From: Microcoleus sp. FACHB-1515 | GTDB lineage: Bacteria > Cyanobacteriota > Cyanobacteriia > Elainellales > Elainellaceae | NCBI RefSeq assembly: GCF_014696105.1 | Contig: NZ_JACJPO010000038.1 | Location: 248,001-312,000, forward strand | Reading direction: 5' to 3' | Length of the DNA: 64,000 bases | Shown here: positions 25,451-35,536 of the stretch, in pieces | Numbering within the stretch: position 1 is the stretch's first letter | Layout: the number at the start of each line of letters is the position of its first letter | Made by a program: the position numbers and the translations under genes | Notes under the pieces: generated by a model | Told to the model about the DNA's origin: nothing | The model's database searches: none | What the model saw: only the letters and a program-made list of their open reading frames with translations

Positions 25451-28087
25451 TTAGATAGGGCTGCGTACCAAAATCACCGTGCAGTTGCTCTGTCTAGCGA
25501 TCGCCTCCGGGATATTGCCGTTGATCGCTTGCTGAAGCAGTCCTTCCCGACTTGCACCCAGCATAATAATGTCGCAGCCGTCCTGCTTAGCAAGATCCAC
25601 GATCGCATCCGCCACCGAGATCGACCGGAGCGGGCGCGGCATGACCGGACAGTTGATTTGCGGCGCGATCGTTTGAGTCGCCTGCCGCAGCAAGTTCAAA
25701 TCCAGCGCGGTCAGCAGCGGATCGAACACCTGCGCCAAACGAACGATCGGCGTTTTGCTAATCTGCGTTAGAGCGGGCAGCAGTTGCAGCGCGAATTGCG
25801 AATTGGGACCACCTGCGATCGGCACCAGCCAGCGATCGTACCCGATTCGATCGCCCAACTTCACCAGCAAAACTTCACAGCTTGCCTGCCGCACGATCGT
25901 ATCCACCGCGCTGCCAAACACGCGCCCCGGTGTGGTTGTGCTGCCCTTCCAGCCCATCAAAATCAAGTTGATGTGTCGATCGCCAATCGCTTCCAGCATC
26001 GCCTGTGCCGCATCATGCGCGACGCGAATTTGCGTGTGAATCGGGATTTCCCACTCGCGGGCGATCGATTCCGCCTGCCGCAACAGCCGCCGACTGTGGG
26101 TCGTTCTGACTGAAGCTTCAGCCGGAGAACTGCTGCGCGGCACAATCATTACCTGAAGGCACTCCAGTTCATAGTTTCGATCGTGGGCGATCGCTGCCGC
26201 CAGCTTCAGCAGCATCGGCGCAGTTTGCGGATTGCTCAGTGGCACAAGCAGGCGACCTTTTCCCGTTGCGGGCGATCGCGTTTGATAAACCACATACGAC
26301 GGTTCGGCTTTGGGACCTAGTTTTTGCCCGGACTGATTGAGGTGATCGGATTCGGCACGAATAATGTCAGCACGGGTAATGATGCCGACCAGCTTTTGCC
26401 CCTCGGTGACGGGAAGACGGCTGAGCTTAAAGTGATTGAGCAAAAACAGAACGTGACTGAGCGGATCGCGCGGGCTGACCGTGACGGGCTGCGGCGTCAT
26501 CAAGTCGGCCAGCGTGGTCGCTTCGCCGCTCAAGTAGCGCGATCGATCGGCCAAATCGCTTTGCGTCACAATGCCCACGAGTCGATCGCCCTGCATGACC
26601 GGAAAGCCGCGATGGTGCGATCGGGCAAACGCCTCCACAACTTCATTCACCTGCAACGTACTCGATAGCGTTTCAACGCGCGGCTGCATCAAAGCGGCGG
26701 CAGTAAGTTCCTGCCAGGGATCGCGTCTTGCTGCGGGTTCCAGCTTGATGCCGTTCCAGGCGAGCAGTCGCGTGTAGATTGATCCTTCGTGGCGATGCCC
26801 GATCCGATCGGCCACCAGCGAGGCAACCACTGACCCGATCATCAGCGGCAGCACCAAGTTAAAATCTGTCGTAATCTCAAACACAATCACGATCGCCGTG
26901 ATCGGTACTCTGGTGACACCGCTGAAGAATGCGCCCATTCCGGCCAGCGCGTAGGTGGTGGACGAACCGACGCCCGGAGGCAAACCGATCGCCGCGCCCA
27001 CCGACTGTTCGATCGCCCCCGCCGAAAGGCCGACCAGATAGCCCAAGGCCGAACCGAGAATCAGCGCAGGCGCAAACAAGCCACCCGGCGCACCCGACCC
27101 AAAGGCCACGATCGTCAGCAAAAACTTGACGCCAAACGTCAGCAGCGTCACCTGCCAGCCTGCTTCTCCGGTAATCACCGCATCTTGAAGGCTGGTGTTG
27201 TCGCGAAAGGCGGCAGGCAGCAGCATCGCGATTGTGCCCGACACCAATCCGGCCAATCCCATTTTCAGCGGCAGGCTCAGACGCGATCGCCGATAGATCG
27301 CCAAGCTCCAAAAAATCCCTTCGCTCAGCAGCGCTCCCAAGCCACCTGCCAGCAAGCCCAACAGCAGAAAAAACGGAACATCTTGCAGCGACGCTCCGGC
27401 CTGAAAGCTGGTCACTTCGGAATTGAGGCTGAGTCCTTGTCCGCCCAGCACTCGCGAGACAACGGCTCCCACAAAAGAAGCTAAGATCGCCGTTCCCAAG
27501 GCCAAGCCGGAAAAATCTTGCAGAAACTCCTCAACCACAAACAGCACTCCGGCGATCGGTGCATTAAATCCGGCTGCCAAGCCTGCCGCTGCGCCTGCCG
27601 CGATCAGTTGTCGTCGATATTCGGGCGAGGTAGGAATCCAGCGGCTAAGCTGGGCAGCAAGAGCCGCCCCGACCTGCACCGTTGGCCCCTGCCGTCCCAA
27701 ATTGAAGCCGGAACCCAGCGTCAGCATTACGCTGGCGAGCTTCACCAGGGCAACGCGCAAATTCAAAGCGATCGGCACGTTCGCCAAGGCTGCTTTCACC
27801 TGCGGAATGCCGCTGCCTGCCGCTTCAGGAGCGAATCGCTCAACCAGCACTCCAGCGATCGCGCCGCCGCCGAACCCGATCGCAGGCAGGGCGATCGCGA
27901 TTGAAAACGCATAGGACGCCTGCACCCGAAAGCCGCCAATCCAGCCGACGCCGTTTTTCAGCAGCACAGCCGCTAAGCCGGAAACGATGCCGATGACGAT
28001 CGCCTCAAAAATTGCCAGTCGGCGTGATCCGAGTAGCAGTTGCCGCAGTTGATTTGGAAGTTGCCGAGAAAAGGCCGTCAGCTTCAT
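25451..28087 (-). CDS. ClC-type chloride channel/transporter with CBS pair and two universal stress domains
   Basis: An 878-residue fusion. Residues ~1-430 are the ClC membrane domain, with GSGIPQVK, LGRQGPTVQVG and GAPGGLFAPAL forming the anion pathway. The position of the external gating glutamate (GREGP in E. coli ClC) is Gln (codon at 27689-27691), while the internal EE of VLFVVEEFL is kept. Two CBS domains (~455-590) could bind adenine nucleotides. The C-terminus (~600-878) contains two USP-like domains. It should move chloride or another anion across the membrane. ATG 28087 (MKLTAFSRQL) is preferred over upstream in-frame 28159. It lies downstream of sasA on the same strand. Confidence 0.9.
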   Translation of the reverse strand: MKLTAFSRQLPNQLRQLLLGSRRLAIFEAIVIGIVSGLAAVLLKNGVGWIGGFRVQASYAFSIAIALPAIGFGGGAIAGVLVERFAPEAAGSGIPQVKAALANVPIALNLRVALVKLASVMLTLGSGFNLGRQGPTVQVGAALAAQLSRWIPTSPEYRRQLIAAGAAAGLAAGFNAPIAGVLFVVEEFLQDFSGLALGTAILASFVGAVVSRVLGGQGLSLNSEVTSFQAGASLQDVPFFLLLGLLAGGLGALLSEGIFWSLAIYRRSRLSLPLKMGLAGLVSGTIAMLLPAAFRDNTSLQDAVITGEAGWQVTLLTFGVKFLLTIVAFGSGAPGGLFAPALILGSALGYLVGLSAGAIEQSVGAAIGLPPGVGSSTTYALAGMGAFFSGVTRVPITAIVIVFEITTDFNLVLPLMIGSVVASLVADRIGHRHEGSIYTRLLAWNGIKLEPAARRDPWQELTAAALMQPRVETLSSTLQVNEVVEAFARSHHRGFPVMQGDRLVGIVTQSDLADRSRYLSGEATTLADLMTPQPVTVSPRDPLSHVLFLLNHFKLSRLPVTEGQKLVGIITRADIIRAESDHLNQSGQKLGPKAEPSYVVYQTRSPATGKGRLLVPLSNPQTAPMLLKLAAAIAHDRNYELECLQVMIVPRSSSPAEASVRTTHSRRLLRQAESIAREWEIPIHTQIRVAHDAAQAMLEAIGDRHINLILMGWKGSTTTPGRVFGSAVDTIVRQASCEVLLVKLGDRIGYDRWLVPIAGGPNSQFALQLLPALTQISKTPIVRLAQVFDPLLTALDLNLLRQATQTIAPQINCPVMPRPLRSISVADAIVDLAKQDGCDIIMLGASREGLLQQAINGNIPEAIARQSNCTVILVRSPI

Positions 28088-28247
28088 ACGCACCGATGCG
28101 AAATTCGATCGATCGAGCAATTCCACATCGCAAATTCTAGATGCTCCGTTCCTCTTCACGGTAAAGCAGCATCTTTACTGAGGCAAGGTTGTCACTTCGC
28201 ACACCTGCGCTCGAAGACGCGAGAAGCCTTCCACTCAATTCTTCCGC

Positions 28248-29396
28248 TCAAGTGCGAAAAACTGGCAGCGTGAAGTTAAAGCAGCTTCCTTGATTGGGTG
28301 TGGAATCCACCCAAATATGCCCATAGTGAGCACGAATAATGCGGCGACACAAGGCCAATCCGAGGCCATAGCCTTCCTTGTCGGTATCGCGCTCTAGGCG
28401 ATAGTGGTCTTCAAAGATGCGATCGCAGTCGGCTTCGGGAATGCCGGGACCTGTATCACAAATGCTCACCTGCACTTTTTGCGTGGTGCGGTGCAGCGTG
28501 GAAAGATGAATCTTGCCGTGTTCGGGCGTGTATTTGATTGCGTTGTCTAGCAGATTCATCAGCACCTGACGGACGCGAGCCGAATCTGCCAGCACCGACG
28601 GCAACCCGCTAGGCAGATCCGTGTGGATTTGCAGCGATTTGGTCTGGAAATGCTCGTGCAGGTGAGCCACAACTTCCAGGCAGAGCGATCGCAAATCTAC
28701 CTTTTGCGGCTGAATCTGCAAATTGCCTTCTGCGCCCTGCGCCGCCTGCAAAATTTCGGTGATCATGCGATCGATCGCTTTGGTCTGCGTGCGGGCGTGC
28801 TTGAGCAGTTGAGCGCTCATCGTTGGCGTGAGCCGCGCGGTTCCATCCGGCTTTAGCTCGATGCCCATCGCCATCGTTTCCAGCGCGATCGACACGGCAG
28901 TCAGGGGATTACGCAGATCATGCGCCAAAATCGCGATCAGGCGGTCTTTGAACTGCACCTGCGCCTGGAGTTCTTCTTTTTCCTGCTGGAGTCGAAAAAT
29001 TTCGTCCGAAAGCCGCATCAGTTCGCTCGACAGCGCGATCGACTGAATTGGCTGCATCGCCTCGGCTTGCTGCGCCGTGAATTCTTCTGCCGATCGCTGC
29101 CAGCGCGTCCAGCAGGTTTCAAGCTGGGCAACTAGGTTGCTGCCTGCCAGGGTTTGACGCGGTTCCGGATGAACTTTGATCAAGGTTGGCGTTGCGATTA
29201 GCCTGTAATGTTCGGCCAGATGCGGCTGTTCGCTAACATCAACGATCTGCAAATCGAACGGATAGCCTGCTCGCAGTTCATCCAGATAGGCACGAATGCG
29301 GCGAATTTTTTCGCTCGACGTTGGCCGCTTGTCCACAAACAGCAACAGTTGCAAAGGCGCATCCGAATCAGAACCCAATTTGAGCGAAGCCTCCAT
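28248..29396 (-). CDS. sasA: Circadian clock output histidine kinase SasA
   Basis: A 382-residue kinase. Residues ~12-105 are a KaiB-like thioredoxin domain ([20 protein letters not shown], then [11 protein letters not shown]) that binds KaiC. A short coiled coil leads to the HisKA box [13 protein letters not shown] with phospho-acceptor His159, and the ATPase domain has [18 protein letters not shown] and GYGLGLALC. SasA autophosphorylates in response to the KaiC cycle and phosphorylates RpaA. The start at 29396 gives the usual N-terminus; an upstream in-frame start at 29441 is less likely. kaiABC are not in the window. Confidence 0.95.
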   Translation of the reverse strand: MEASLKLGSDSDAPLQLLLFVDKRPTSSEKIRRIRAYLDELRAGYPFDLQIVDVSEQPHLAEHYRLIATPTLIKVHPEPRQTLAGSNLVAQLETCWTRWQRSAEEFTAQQAEAMQPIQSIALSSELMRLSDEIFRLQQEKEELQAQVQFKDRLIAILAHDLRNPLTAVSIALETMAMGIELKPDGTARLTPTMSAQLLKHARTQTKAIDRMITEILQAAQGAEGNLQIQPQKVDLRSLCLEVVAHLHEHFQTKSLQIHTDLPSGLPSVLADSARVRQVLMNLLDNAIKYTPEHGKIHLSTLHRTTQKVQVSICDTGPGIPEADCDRIFEDHYRLERDTDKEGYGLGLALCRRIIRAHYGHIWVDSTPNQGSCFNFTLPVFRT

Positions 29397-29668
29397 GCAC
29401 AGTTTCTCTAACAGGACGCAACGGCAAAAAACTACAGCCAACAGTTATCCCGCAAGATTTGAGGATTGCGCGAGACAGCGTGCGAATTTCTGCCACGCTT
29501 TGCGGTTTGGCATCCAAAGCATCCGCTCGATCGCCCAGCGGCATCGCGCTTCGATCGAAAAACTTCAGCTTTTCTTCACCATCTATAGCCTATCGCGATC
29601 GGGCAGTTTGCGAAAAGGGAATCAAGATTGACTCAGTGCTGTGGCGATCGAGTGGCGGTTTGCAGTGC

Positions 29669-29674
29669 TATAAT
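29669..29674 (+). promoter_or_regulatory. Extended -10 promoter of tRNA-His
   Basis: A perfect TATAAT preceded by TGC (extended -10) ends 9 bases before the tRNA 5' end. No -35 match stands at the normal distance, in keeping with an extended -10 promoter. Confidence 0.7.
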
Positions 29675-29683
29675 CGGAGCAAT

Positions 29684-29757
29684 GGCGAGCGTAGCCAAGT
29701 GGTTAAGGCAGCGGGTTGTGGTCCCGCCACTCGTGGGTTCGAGTCCCATCGTTCGCC
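29684..29757 (+). tRNA. trnH: tRNA-His (anticodon GTG)
   Basis: All four arms fold: anticodon stem GCGGG/CCCGC around TTGTGGT with anticodon GTG at 29718-29720, D-arm GCC...GGC, and T-arm GTGGG-TTCGAGT-CCCAT. The acceptor GCGAGCG pairs with CGTTCGC, leaving an encoded G-1 (29684) opposite C73 (29757), the identity element of tRNA-His. CCA is not encoded. Confidence 0.96.
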
Positions 29758-29801
29758 CTCTAAATGGTTCTTAAGCCAATGGTTCCTAAGAGCCAACTGC
29801 T

Positions 29802-29821
29802 CTCTATTAGGCTCTATTAGG
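29802..29821. repeat. Perfect 10-bp tandem duplication after tRNA-His
   Basis: CTCTATTAGG occurs twice in a row. Just before it, at 29764-29794, two related copies of ATGGTTC(C/T)TAAG follow each other. No gene is present between the tRNA and the dnaB stop. Confidence 0.7.
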
Positions 29822-29973
29822 TAGGAATAGGCTGGAATCCATTCATCCACTCGCTGGAGAAGGGGGCGCGATCGATCCGTTAGCTGGATAGAACACAGAA
29901 TCGATCGCAACAAAAGCGCTGACTTTCGATCGAACTGGCTGCCCACCGCTCAATTCTTTCTAATTAAAGTTAA

Positions 29974-31323
29974 TCAAGGTCGATTCGGAGCGGCCAAATT
30001 TCGGAAGCGCGTAAACTGCGGTTCAAACAACAGTTTAATTGTGCCAACTGGCCCATTTCGATGTTTCGTGATGATGATTTCTGCAATACCGCGATCGGGC
30101 GTATCTGGGTTATAATATTCGTCGCGATACAGCATCATCACGAGATCCGCATCCTGCTCGATCGAACCGCTTTCACGAAGATCCGACATCATCGGACGTT
30201 TATTGGTGCGCGATTCAACACCGCGACTCAGTTGCGAAAGCGCAATAATTGGAACGTTCAGTTCGCGAGCCAGTCCTTTGAGCGATCGTGTCACGCGCGA
30301 CAGTTCCTGCACTCGGTTTTCGCTGCCCGTACCTTCCATCAATTGCAGATAATCGATCAAAATTAAACCCAACGTACCGCCTTGTTCTGCTTGAAGGCGA
30401 CGGGCTTTCGATCGCATTTCACTAACTGAAATATTTGGCGTATCGTCAATAAAAATTGGAAGCTGAGATAGAGTTCCGATCGCGTGCGTCAAAGGTTCCC
30501 ATTCGGTTTGAGAGATGCGACCCGATCGCAATCTACCGCTTTCAATTTGCACTTCGCTTGACAACAAACGATACACCAGTTGCTCTTTCGACATTTCCAA
30601 ACTAAAAACTGCGACCGGAAGCTGATGGGCAATGTTGCGAGCCATTCCCAAACAGAATGCTGTTTTGCCCATTGAGGGTCTTCCTGCCGCAATAACCAAG
30701 TCCGATCGCTGGAAGCCCTGCGTCAGCGCGTCGAGGTCGTAAAATCCGCAGGCAATGCCGGGGATCGCCATGCCGAGCGATCGACTTTCGATATCCATGA
30801 AGGTCGAAGTCAAAATATCGGCAGTGGCAACTAAGCTTTGATTCGGGCGAGCCTGCGTGATTCCAAAGATTTTTTGCTCGGACTGATCGAGGATTTTTTC
30901 CAGCGGCGTATTCGTTTCGTAGCCCAAATGCGCGACTTCGTTGCCCGCTTTAATCAAATTGCGGCGCAGAAACTTGTCCATCACCAGTTGGGCGTACTGG
31001 TCAATGTTAACGGCGCTGATCGTGCGATCGACCAGTTGTGCCAGTCGTGCCTGTCCGCCGACGCGATCGAGCAATTTCTGATCGTGCAGCCACGTGGTCA
31101 TGCTCATCAGGTCGGTCGGTCGGCCTGCCTGATTGAGGGCGATCGCCGCCTTGAAAATTTCCTGATGGGTACTGATGTAGAAAGCTTCGGGGCGCAGAAT
31201 TTCCAAAACGCGCCCGATCGCTTCAGGGTCAAGCAAAATGCCGCCCAGAATCGCTTCTTCAGCGTCGATGTTTTGCGGCGGCAGTCGATCGCTAGCAGCT
31301 TGAAAATTAAGTTCTTGCACCAT
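29974..31323 (-). CDS. dnaB: Replicative DNA helicase DnaB
   Basis: A 449-residue hexameric helicase. The N-terminal primase-binding domain (PPQNIDAEEAILGGILLD) is followed by the RecA-like core with Walker A GRPSMGKTAF, Walker B LILIDYLQLM, and the SQLSRGVE and SIEQDADLVMMLYR segments. It unwinds the fork 5'-3' and recruits primase. No intein is present, although cyanobacterial DnaB often carries one. It lies 45 bases downstream of rplI on the same strand, a conserved bacterial pairing. Confidence 0.97.
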   Translation of the reverse strand: MVQELNFQAASDRLPPQNIDAEEAILGGILLDPEAIGRVLEILRPEAFYISTHQEIFKAAIALNQAGRPTDLMSMTTWLHDQKLLDRVGGQARLAQLVDRTISAVNIDQYAQLVMDKFLRRNLIKAGNEVAHLGYETNTPLEKILDQSEQKIFGITQARPNQSLVATADILTSTFMDIESRSLGMAIPGIACGFYDLDALTQGFQRSDLVIAAGRPSMGKTAFCLGMARNIAHQLPVAVFSLEMSKEQLVYRLLSSEVQIESGRLRSGRISQTEWEPLTHAIGTLSQLPIFIDDTPNISVSEMRSKARRLQAEQGGTLGLILIDYLQLMEGTGSENRVQELSRVTRSLKGLARELNVPIIALSQLSRGVESRTNKRPMMSDLRESGSIEQDADLVMMLYRDEYYNPDTPDRGIAEIIITKHRNGPVGTIKLLFEPQFTRFRNLAAPNRP

Positions 31324-31368
31324 AACAAGCGCGATTCCGGGAGCGAGTTGACAAGGGGTTTCGCTAGC

Positions 31369-31827
31369 TTAGTTGGGAACCACCTGAATTTCAACCGTAG
31401 CCGTCACTTCAGGATGCAGCTTAATCTCCACCTTGTAGGAGCCGAGCTTGTGAACTTCGGGAACGGTGATGCCGCGTCGATCGATCTCCTGCCCAACGGC
31501 GGATTGAATCAGTTCGGCCACTTCGCGATCGGTGACGGTTCCAAAAATTGCATCGTTTTCACCAACCTGCTTGGAGATCGAGAAGCGCGGCGATTTTTCC
31601 AGCGTGGCCTTAATTTTCTCGGCTTCGCCTTTCAGTTCCGCTAAGCGCTGCCGCTCGATTTCGCGCCGCCGTTCCACCTGCTTGAGGACGCCCGGAGTCG
31701 TGCGGACAGCAAGACCTTTGGGCAACAGGAAGTTGCGGGCATAGCCGGGTGCGACTTCGACGAGATCGCCTGCCTGACCCAGCTTGTAGACATATTCGTT
31801 TAAGACCAGTTGAACGCGCTTTGCCAT
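31369..31827 (-). CDS. rplI: 50S ribosomal protein L9
   Basis: The 152 residues begin [20 protein letters not shown] and contain the L9 signature [13 protein letters not shown]. The two globular domains joined by a long helix ([19 protein letters not shown]) are complete. It binds 23S rRNA near the L1 stalk. Start 31827 is used rather than an upstream in-frame start at 31848 because it matches L9 N-termini. It leads the rplI-dnaB pair; the next gene upstream is divergent. Confidence 0.97.
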   Translation of the reverse strand: MAKRVQLVLNEYVYKLGQAGDLVEVAPGYARNFLLPKGLAVRTTPGVLKQVERRREIERQRLAELKGEAEKIKATLEKSPRFSISKQVGENDAIFGTVTDREVAELIQSAVGQEIDRRGITVPEVHKLGSYKVEIKLHPEVTATVEIQVVPN

Positions 31828-32161
31828 TGTTCTAATCGATGAGGGCAAGATTTACACAAAAGAAATGACTGCTCAGCCATTCTGTTAAACAGCCAATGAC
31901 TGATCAGCAATTCGGGGGATTTAACCCCCATTCGACCTTGAGAAAAGGCAGACACACTATCCTAGCGAAATTCGGGACGCAAAGGCAAGCGCGATCGAGT
32001 TCGGGGGTAGGGCAAACGCAGCTAAATTTACCAAACCCCATAAATAGTAATTGCTCTAGTCACTTCGGCTGTGGCTGGAGAATAACGGTTTACTACATCG
32101 TTTTACCTCGCGTGCGTAGCTTTCCAGAGCCTACCAAGGCTAAACCATGTAAACTTTGGAC
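31828..32161. other. Divergent promoter region between rplI and marC
   Basis: No gene is supported. The region is AT-richer than its surroundings and contains a 19-bp direct repeat close to rplI (31864-31913). I see no clear terminator. Confidence 0.5.
31864..31913. repeat. 19-bp direct repeat spaced 31 bases
   Basis: AATGACTGCTCAGCCATTC (31864-31882) and AATGACTGATCAGCAATTC (31895-31913) differ at two positions. The start-to-start distance of 31 bases is about three helical turns, and a CTGTTAAACAG palindrome lies between them. They are 37-86 bases upstream of rplI. Confidence 0.65.
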
Positions 32162-32770
32162 ATGGCTGATAAAGCGCTGAACGATCTCCTGACATTGTGG
32201 GTAACAATCGAACCGATTGGAACGGTTGTTCTTTTTGCTGCATTGTCTGCACATCTACCCCAAACGCAGCGTCGTAGAGTCGCGTTTAAGGCTGTTTTTT
32301 ACTCCACAATCATTCTATTAGGATCTATTGTGGTAGGACAAGCAATTCTGTCAGCAATGCAAATTCGGTTGATTTCTTTGCAAGTTGCAGGCGGTTTGAT
32401 CTTGTTCTTGTTTGCCTTACAAATGATTTTTGATTTCTCACACGAACGACCAACAACCCCTGAAAAGGGACACGATATTGCAGTTTTTCCGCTGGCAGTG
32501 CCGTCTATTGCAGGAGCAGAAGCAATTATGGCTGTAGTTCTGCTAACGGACAATCAAATTTATTCAATTTCATCACAGATAGTAACAGCTTGTGTTGTTG
32601 TCTGCATTATGTCTATTACTTACGGATTGATGCTGCTGGCTGAACCAATTTTACGGATCATCGGCAACAATGGTGCTGCAATCTTAGAGCGTGTTACAGG
32701 CATGATTTTAGCTGCACTGGCTATCGAACTCATTATGGAGGCGATCGGTGTTCAACAATGGCTCAATTAA
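32162..32770 (+). CDS. MarC family integral membrane protein
   Basis: A 202-residue protein with six predicted membrane segments. WVTIEPIGTVVLFAAL matches the family's N-terminal helix with conserved Pro-Gly, and FPLAVPSIAGAEAIMAVVLL is the internal repeat characteristic of MarC (UPF0056). The name comes from the E. coli multiple antibiotic resistance locus, but no role in resistance is established and its function is unknown. ATG 32162 is preferred over TTG 32156. The gene and its flanks are lower in GC than the window average. Confidence 0.88.
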   Translation: MADKALNDLLTLWVTIEPIGTVVLFAALSAHLPQTQRRRVAFKAVFYSTIILLGSIVVGQAILSAMQIRLISLQVAGGLILFLFALQMIFDFSHERPTTPEKGHDIAVFPLAVPSIAGAEAIMAVVLLTDNQIYSISSQIVTACVVVCIMSITYGLMLLAEPILRIIGNNGAAILERVTGMILAALAIELIMEAIGVQQWLN

Positions 32771-33071
32771 GGAATAAAGTTGGAAAGATTATATGCCGAT
32801 TCCTAACACCTAAAGCTTATGTAGAGTACTAAAGCGCTTTCAAGCATTGTTCAATCTTCTCCAGTGCTGACATTAGAGCAGGTTTACGGATCGCCCTCTG
32901 TCTTGTCAATCGTGCCGCGATCGATGCTTATTCATCAGCCGAAGCAGCCGCTTCTGATGCAATGGCGTAGCTTTTACAAACGACTCATCCAGATTCGTAC
33001 AACAGACTCAAGCGTAATTGTTATTTTTAGAAGCGATCGATCGAATTGCGAAGCAGCCGCTTTAAGGCTGG
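32771..33071. other. Low-GC intergenic region after marC
   Basis: About 300 bases between the convergent marC and SulP genes. I see no supported gene, tRNA or clear intrinsic terminator. Confidence 0.5.
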
Positions 33072-35297
33072 TTAGGCAGACTCCAAGAGGTTCTTGAGTT
33101 CCTGTTCGCGATGCTGGAGACGTTCGGCCAGCAAATTGACGATGAATCGATGAATATTGGAGGCTAAAAGCGGGTCGGTTGCTTCAATTTTTTCAAACGT
33201 TTCTGTTGAGAGAAAATACAGCGTGCTGGGTTTATCGGCAACGACTGAAGCCATGCGAAGCGTTCTGCGATAGAGTCCCATTTCACCGATCGTATTGCCG
33301 ATCGTGTAGGTGCGAATCCGCTTTGTCGTATGGTCGCCCAGCTTCAGCACGACGCTAACTTGCCCAGAAGCAACAAAGTAAAGTCCATCAAACGGATCGC
33401 CTTGATGAAACAAATATTCTTCTGCTTCAAGGTGATGAATTTCGAGGTAGGAAAGGAGGCGATCGACCTGTTTAGGATCAGAGAAATCCGTTTTTAACTG
33501 TTCAGCTAAAGCGGCTGCGGGCGAGTCAAACTGTGGCTGCTCTTCAGGCTGGTAGTACTGCTGCAAAATTTGCTGTTCATACCACTCTAAGCCTCGATCT
33601 AGGTCGGCAAAAATGTGGCAGTAGGGATCATCTTCCTCGATGCAATCTCCTTGCTTAAGCCGCTGCATTGCCTCAGCGGACAAGTTTGTGTAGAGCAGAT
33701 GAACTTGCTTTTGGGTTGCAACCTGCTTGAGTTTGGCAAAACTTAAAACCGCAGAAGCGTCGAGTCCGCTGACCAATCGAAAATCTAAAACAACGCAGCG
33801 AACAGGTTTTGCATCGGCGTGATTGATGCGATCGCGCACTTGATTTAGCAGCTTGTTGGCAGTTCCAAAAAAAATTAGTCCTTGCAGTTCAACAATGTAG
33901 GCTTGGTCGCCTTCTGCTTCAAGAATTTCTATTTCTTCGGAAGTTCTTAAAACGTTACTGTGATGATAGGTTCCAGTGCTAATGCGCCGAACGACGGTTA
34001 AGCGGCTGTAGTTAATCACAAATAAAACGATCGCGGCCAGTAGGCCAACGCTAATCGCTTGCAGAAAGCCAACCGTTGCCGTCACCAGCACAATTAAAAC
34101 GATAATTGCATAGTCCGAACGTGAGAATTTGAACCAGGCTTCGTAAAGCCATTCGTTGAAAAACTCCAGCGTCACCAACAGTGGCATTCCAATCAAAATA
34201 AATTTGGGAAATAGGGACAGAATCGGTGCGCCGCCTAGCACCATTGCTAAACAAATGGCAGCAACGATCCATCCGGTCAACCGTCCGGTTGTTCCCAACT
34301 GTTTTGCTAATGCGTTTTCACCCGCGCTAGCAAATCCACCCACGCCACCACCTACACCCGAAAGCAGCCACGCCAAGCTAGCTACTTTGAGTTCACGATT
34401 AAAATTCAGGTCGCGAGTAGCGACGAGTTCAACGCCGTTTCCATGCAGCAAAAGCGCGATCGTCGCTACGAGCCAAAGTGCTGCCAGTGTGGGAATTTGC
34501 TGAATCACAACGTTCCAGTCCGCCTGGGCGATCGCGCTGAAGGTCGCGAATTGGTACAGCCCTCCAGAAGGAACGCTACCCAGCAGCAAACCTTGGGCAT
34601 TTGCCTCAGCGATCGGCGTTCCCGTGAGCGCGAGTCCAATGTAAAAAAGGGCAACCGCAACCGCCAAGATGCTCGGATAAACAGCCACATGCGTGATTCG
34701 CTGAGGCACTAAGAACATGACCGCAGCAAAGATTAAGCCCGGAACCCATTGCAGCAGGGCATTTAGTTGGAAAAAAGCCGCGATCGAGGATGAGTTGAGT
34801 TCTGAAACAGATTGGAAGGCTGCGATTAATAAAAGCACTCCGGTTCCTGCTAGAAAACCGCCAACAACCGGATAGGGAATGAAACGAACAAAACTGCCAA
34901 GCTTGAAAAAGCCTAACGCGAAAAAAATAGCACTAACAATCAAGCTATTGAGCGCGATCGTCGCGACAACCGTGAGCAGTTTCTGTTCAATCGGAGCGTC
35001 CGGCATCAGCTCAACAATCTGCCGCGCAACCAGGCTAAAGATTGGCACGGTTGATTCAGCAATGGTGGCGACGATCGCCGGATAAGAACTAAAGGAAGTA
35101 ATGACCGCGCTAATCACAACCGAGCTAAACAGCAGCAACCCGATTCCAAAGGGCAGCGCAGGTGCTAAATCGCCTGAGAAGATCACCGTACCAAACGATA
35201 CAGCACTGGTGACAGTCAACAGCCCCATGATGCCGCCTGAAATCAGATCAGAGACGACAGGATTCGCAGTAGGCTTAGGGTATACGATGTGAGCCAC
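33072..35297 (-). CDS. SulP/SLC26-type anion transporter with STAS and cyclic-nucleotide-binding domains
   Basis: A 741-residue protein. Residues ~15-420 are the SulP membrane domain (ISGGIMGLLTVTSAVSFGTV; FIPYPVVGGFLAGTGVLLLI). A STAS domain follows (~440-560; CVVLDFRLVSGLDASAVLSF). Residues ~605-735 are a cNMP-binding domain with EYLFHQGDPFDGLYFVASG and the phosphate cassette IGEMGLYRRTLRMASVVA, keeping the Glu and Arg that hold cyclic nucleotide phosphate and ribose. Relatives carry sulfate, bicarbonate or other anions; the substrate is not known. It is divergent from the chemosensory-cyclase operon, so its activity might respond to the cAMP made there. Confidence 0.9.
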   Translation of the reverse strand: MAHIVYPKPTANPVVSDLISGGIMGLLTVTSAVSFGTVIFSGDLAPALPFGIGLLLFSSVVISAVITSFSSYPAIVATIAESTVPIFSLVARQIVELMPDAPIEQKLLTVVATIALNSLIVSAIFFALGFFKLGSFVRFIPYPVVGGFLAGTGVLLLIAAFQSVSELNSSSIAAFFQLNALLQWVPGLIFAAVMFLVPQRITHVAVYPSILAVAVALFYIGLALTGTPIAEANAQGLLLGSVPSGGLYQFATFSAIAQADWNVVIQQIPTLAALWLVATIALLLHGNGVELVATRDLNFNRELKVASLAWLLSGVGGGVGGFASAGENALAKQLGTTGRLTGWIVAAICLAMVLGGAPILSLFPKFILIGMPLLVTLEFFNEWLYEAWFKFSRSDYAIIVLIVLVTATVGFLQAISVGLLAAIVLFVINYSRLTVVRRISTGTYHHSNVLRTSEEIEILEAEGDQAYIVELQGLIFFGTANKLLNQVRDRINHADAKPVRCVVLDFRLVSGLDASAVLSFAKLKQVATQKQVHLLYTNLSAEAMQRLKQGDCIEEDDPYCHIFADLDRGLEWYEQQILQQYYQPEEQPQFDSPAAALAEQLKTDFSDPKQVDRLLSYLEIHHLEAEEYLFHQGDPFDGLYFVASGQVSVVLKLGDHTTKRIRTYTIGNTIGEMGLYRRTLRMASVVADKPSTLYFLSTETFEKIEATDPLLASNIHRFIVNLLAERLQHREQELKNLLESA

Positions 35298-35536
35298 TTC
35301 TAGCTTGAATAAAATTGCAAAAATTGCAGCCTTATTCTACAAAACTTTGTAGGAATTTACTTCGCTCAACCTCAAACTTCTGACTTTCGAGATAGATGAA
35401 GGCGATCGAGAAGTCAAAAACTGCTCTGTTTCCAGTTTGAACCTTAGGAAGATGCATAAAAAAATCAATTTCGCTACTGTAACAAGATAGAAGAGCGATC
35501 GCATTACTGCTGTTCCTATTAGCTCTATTTCAAGCG

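Noticed and set aside
29974-31323. Intein in dnaB
   Set aside because: Cyanobacterial dnaB often carries one, but the 449-residue frame is continuous and of normal length.
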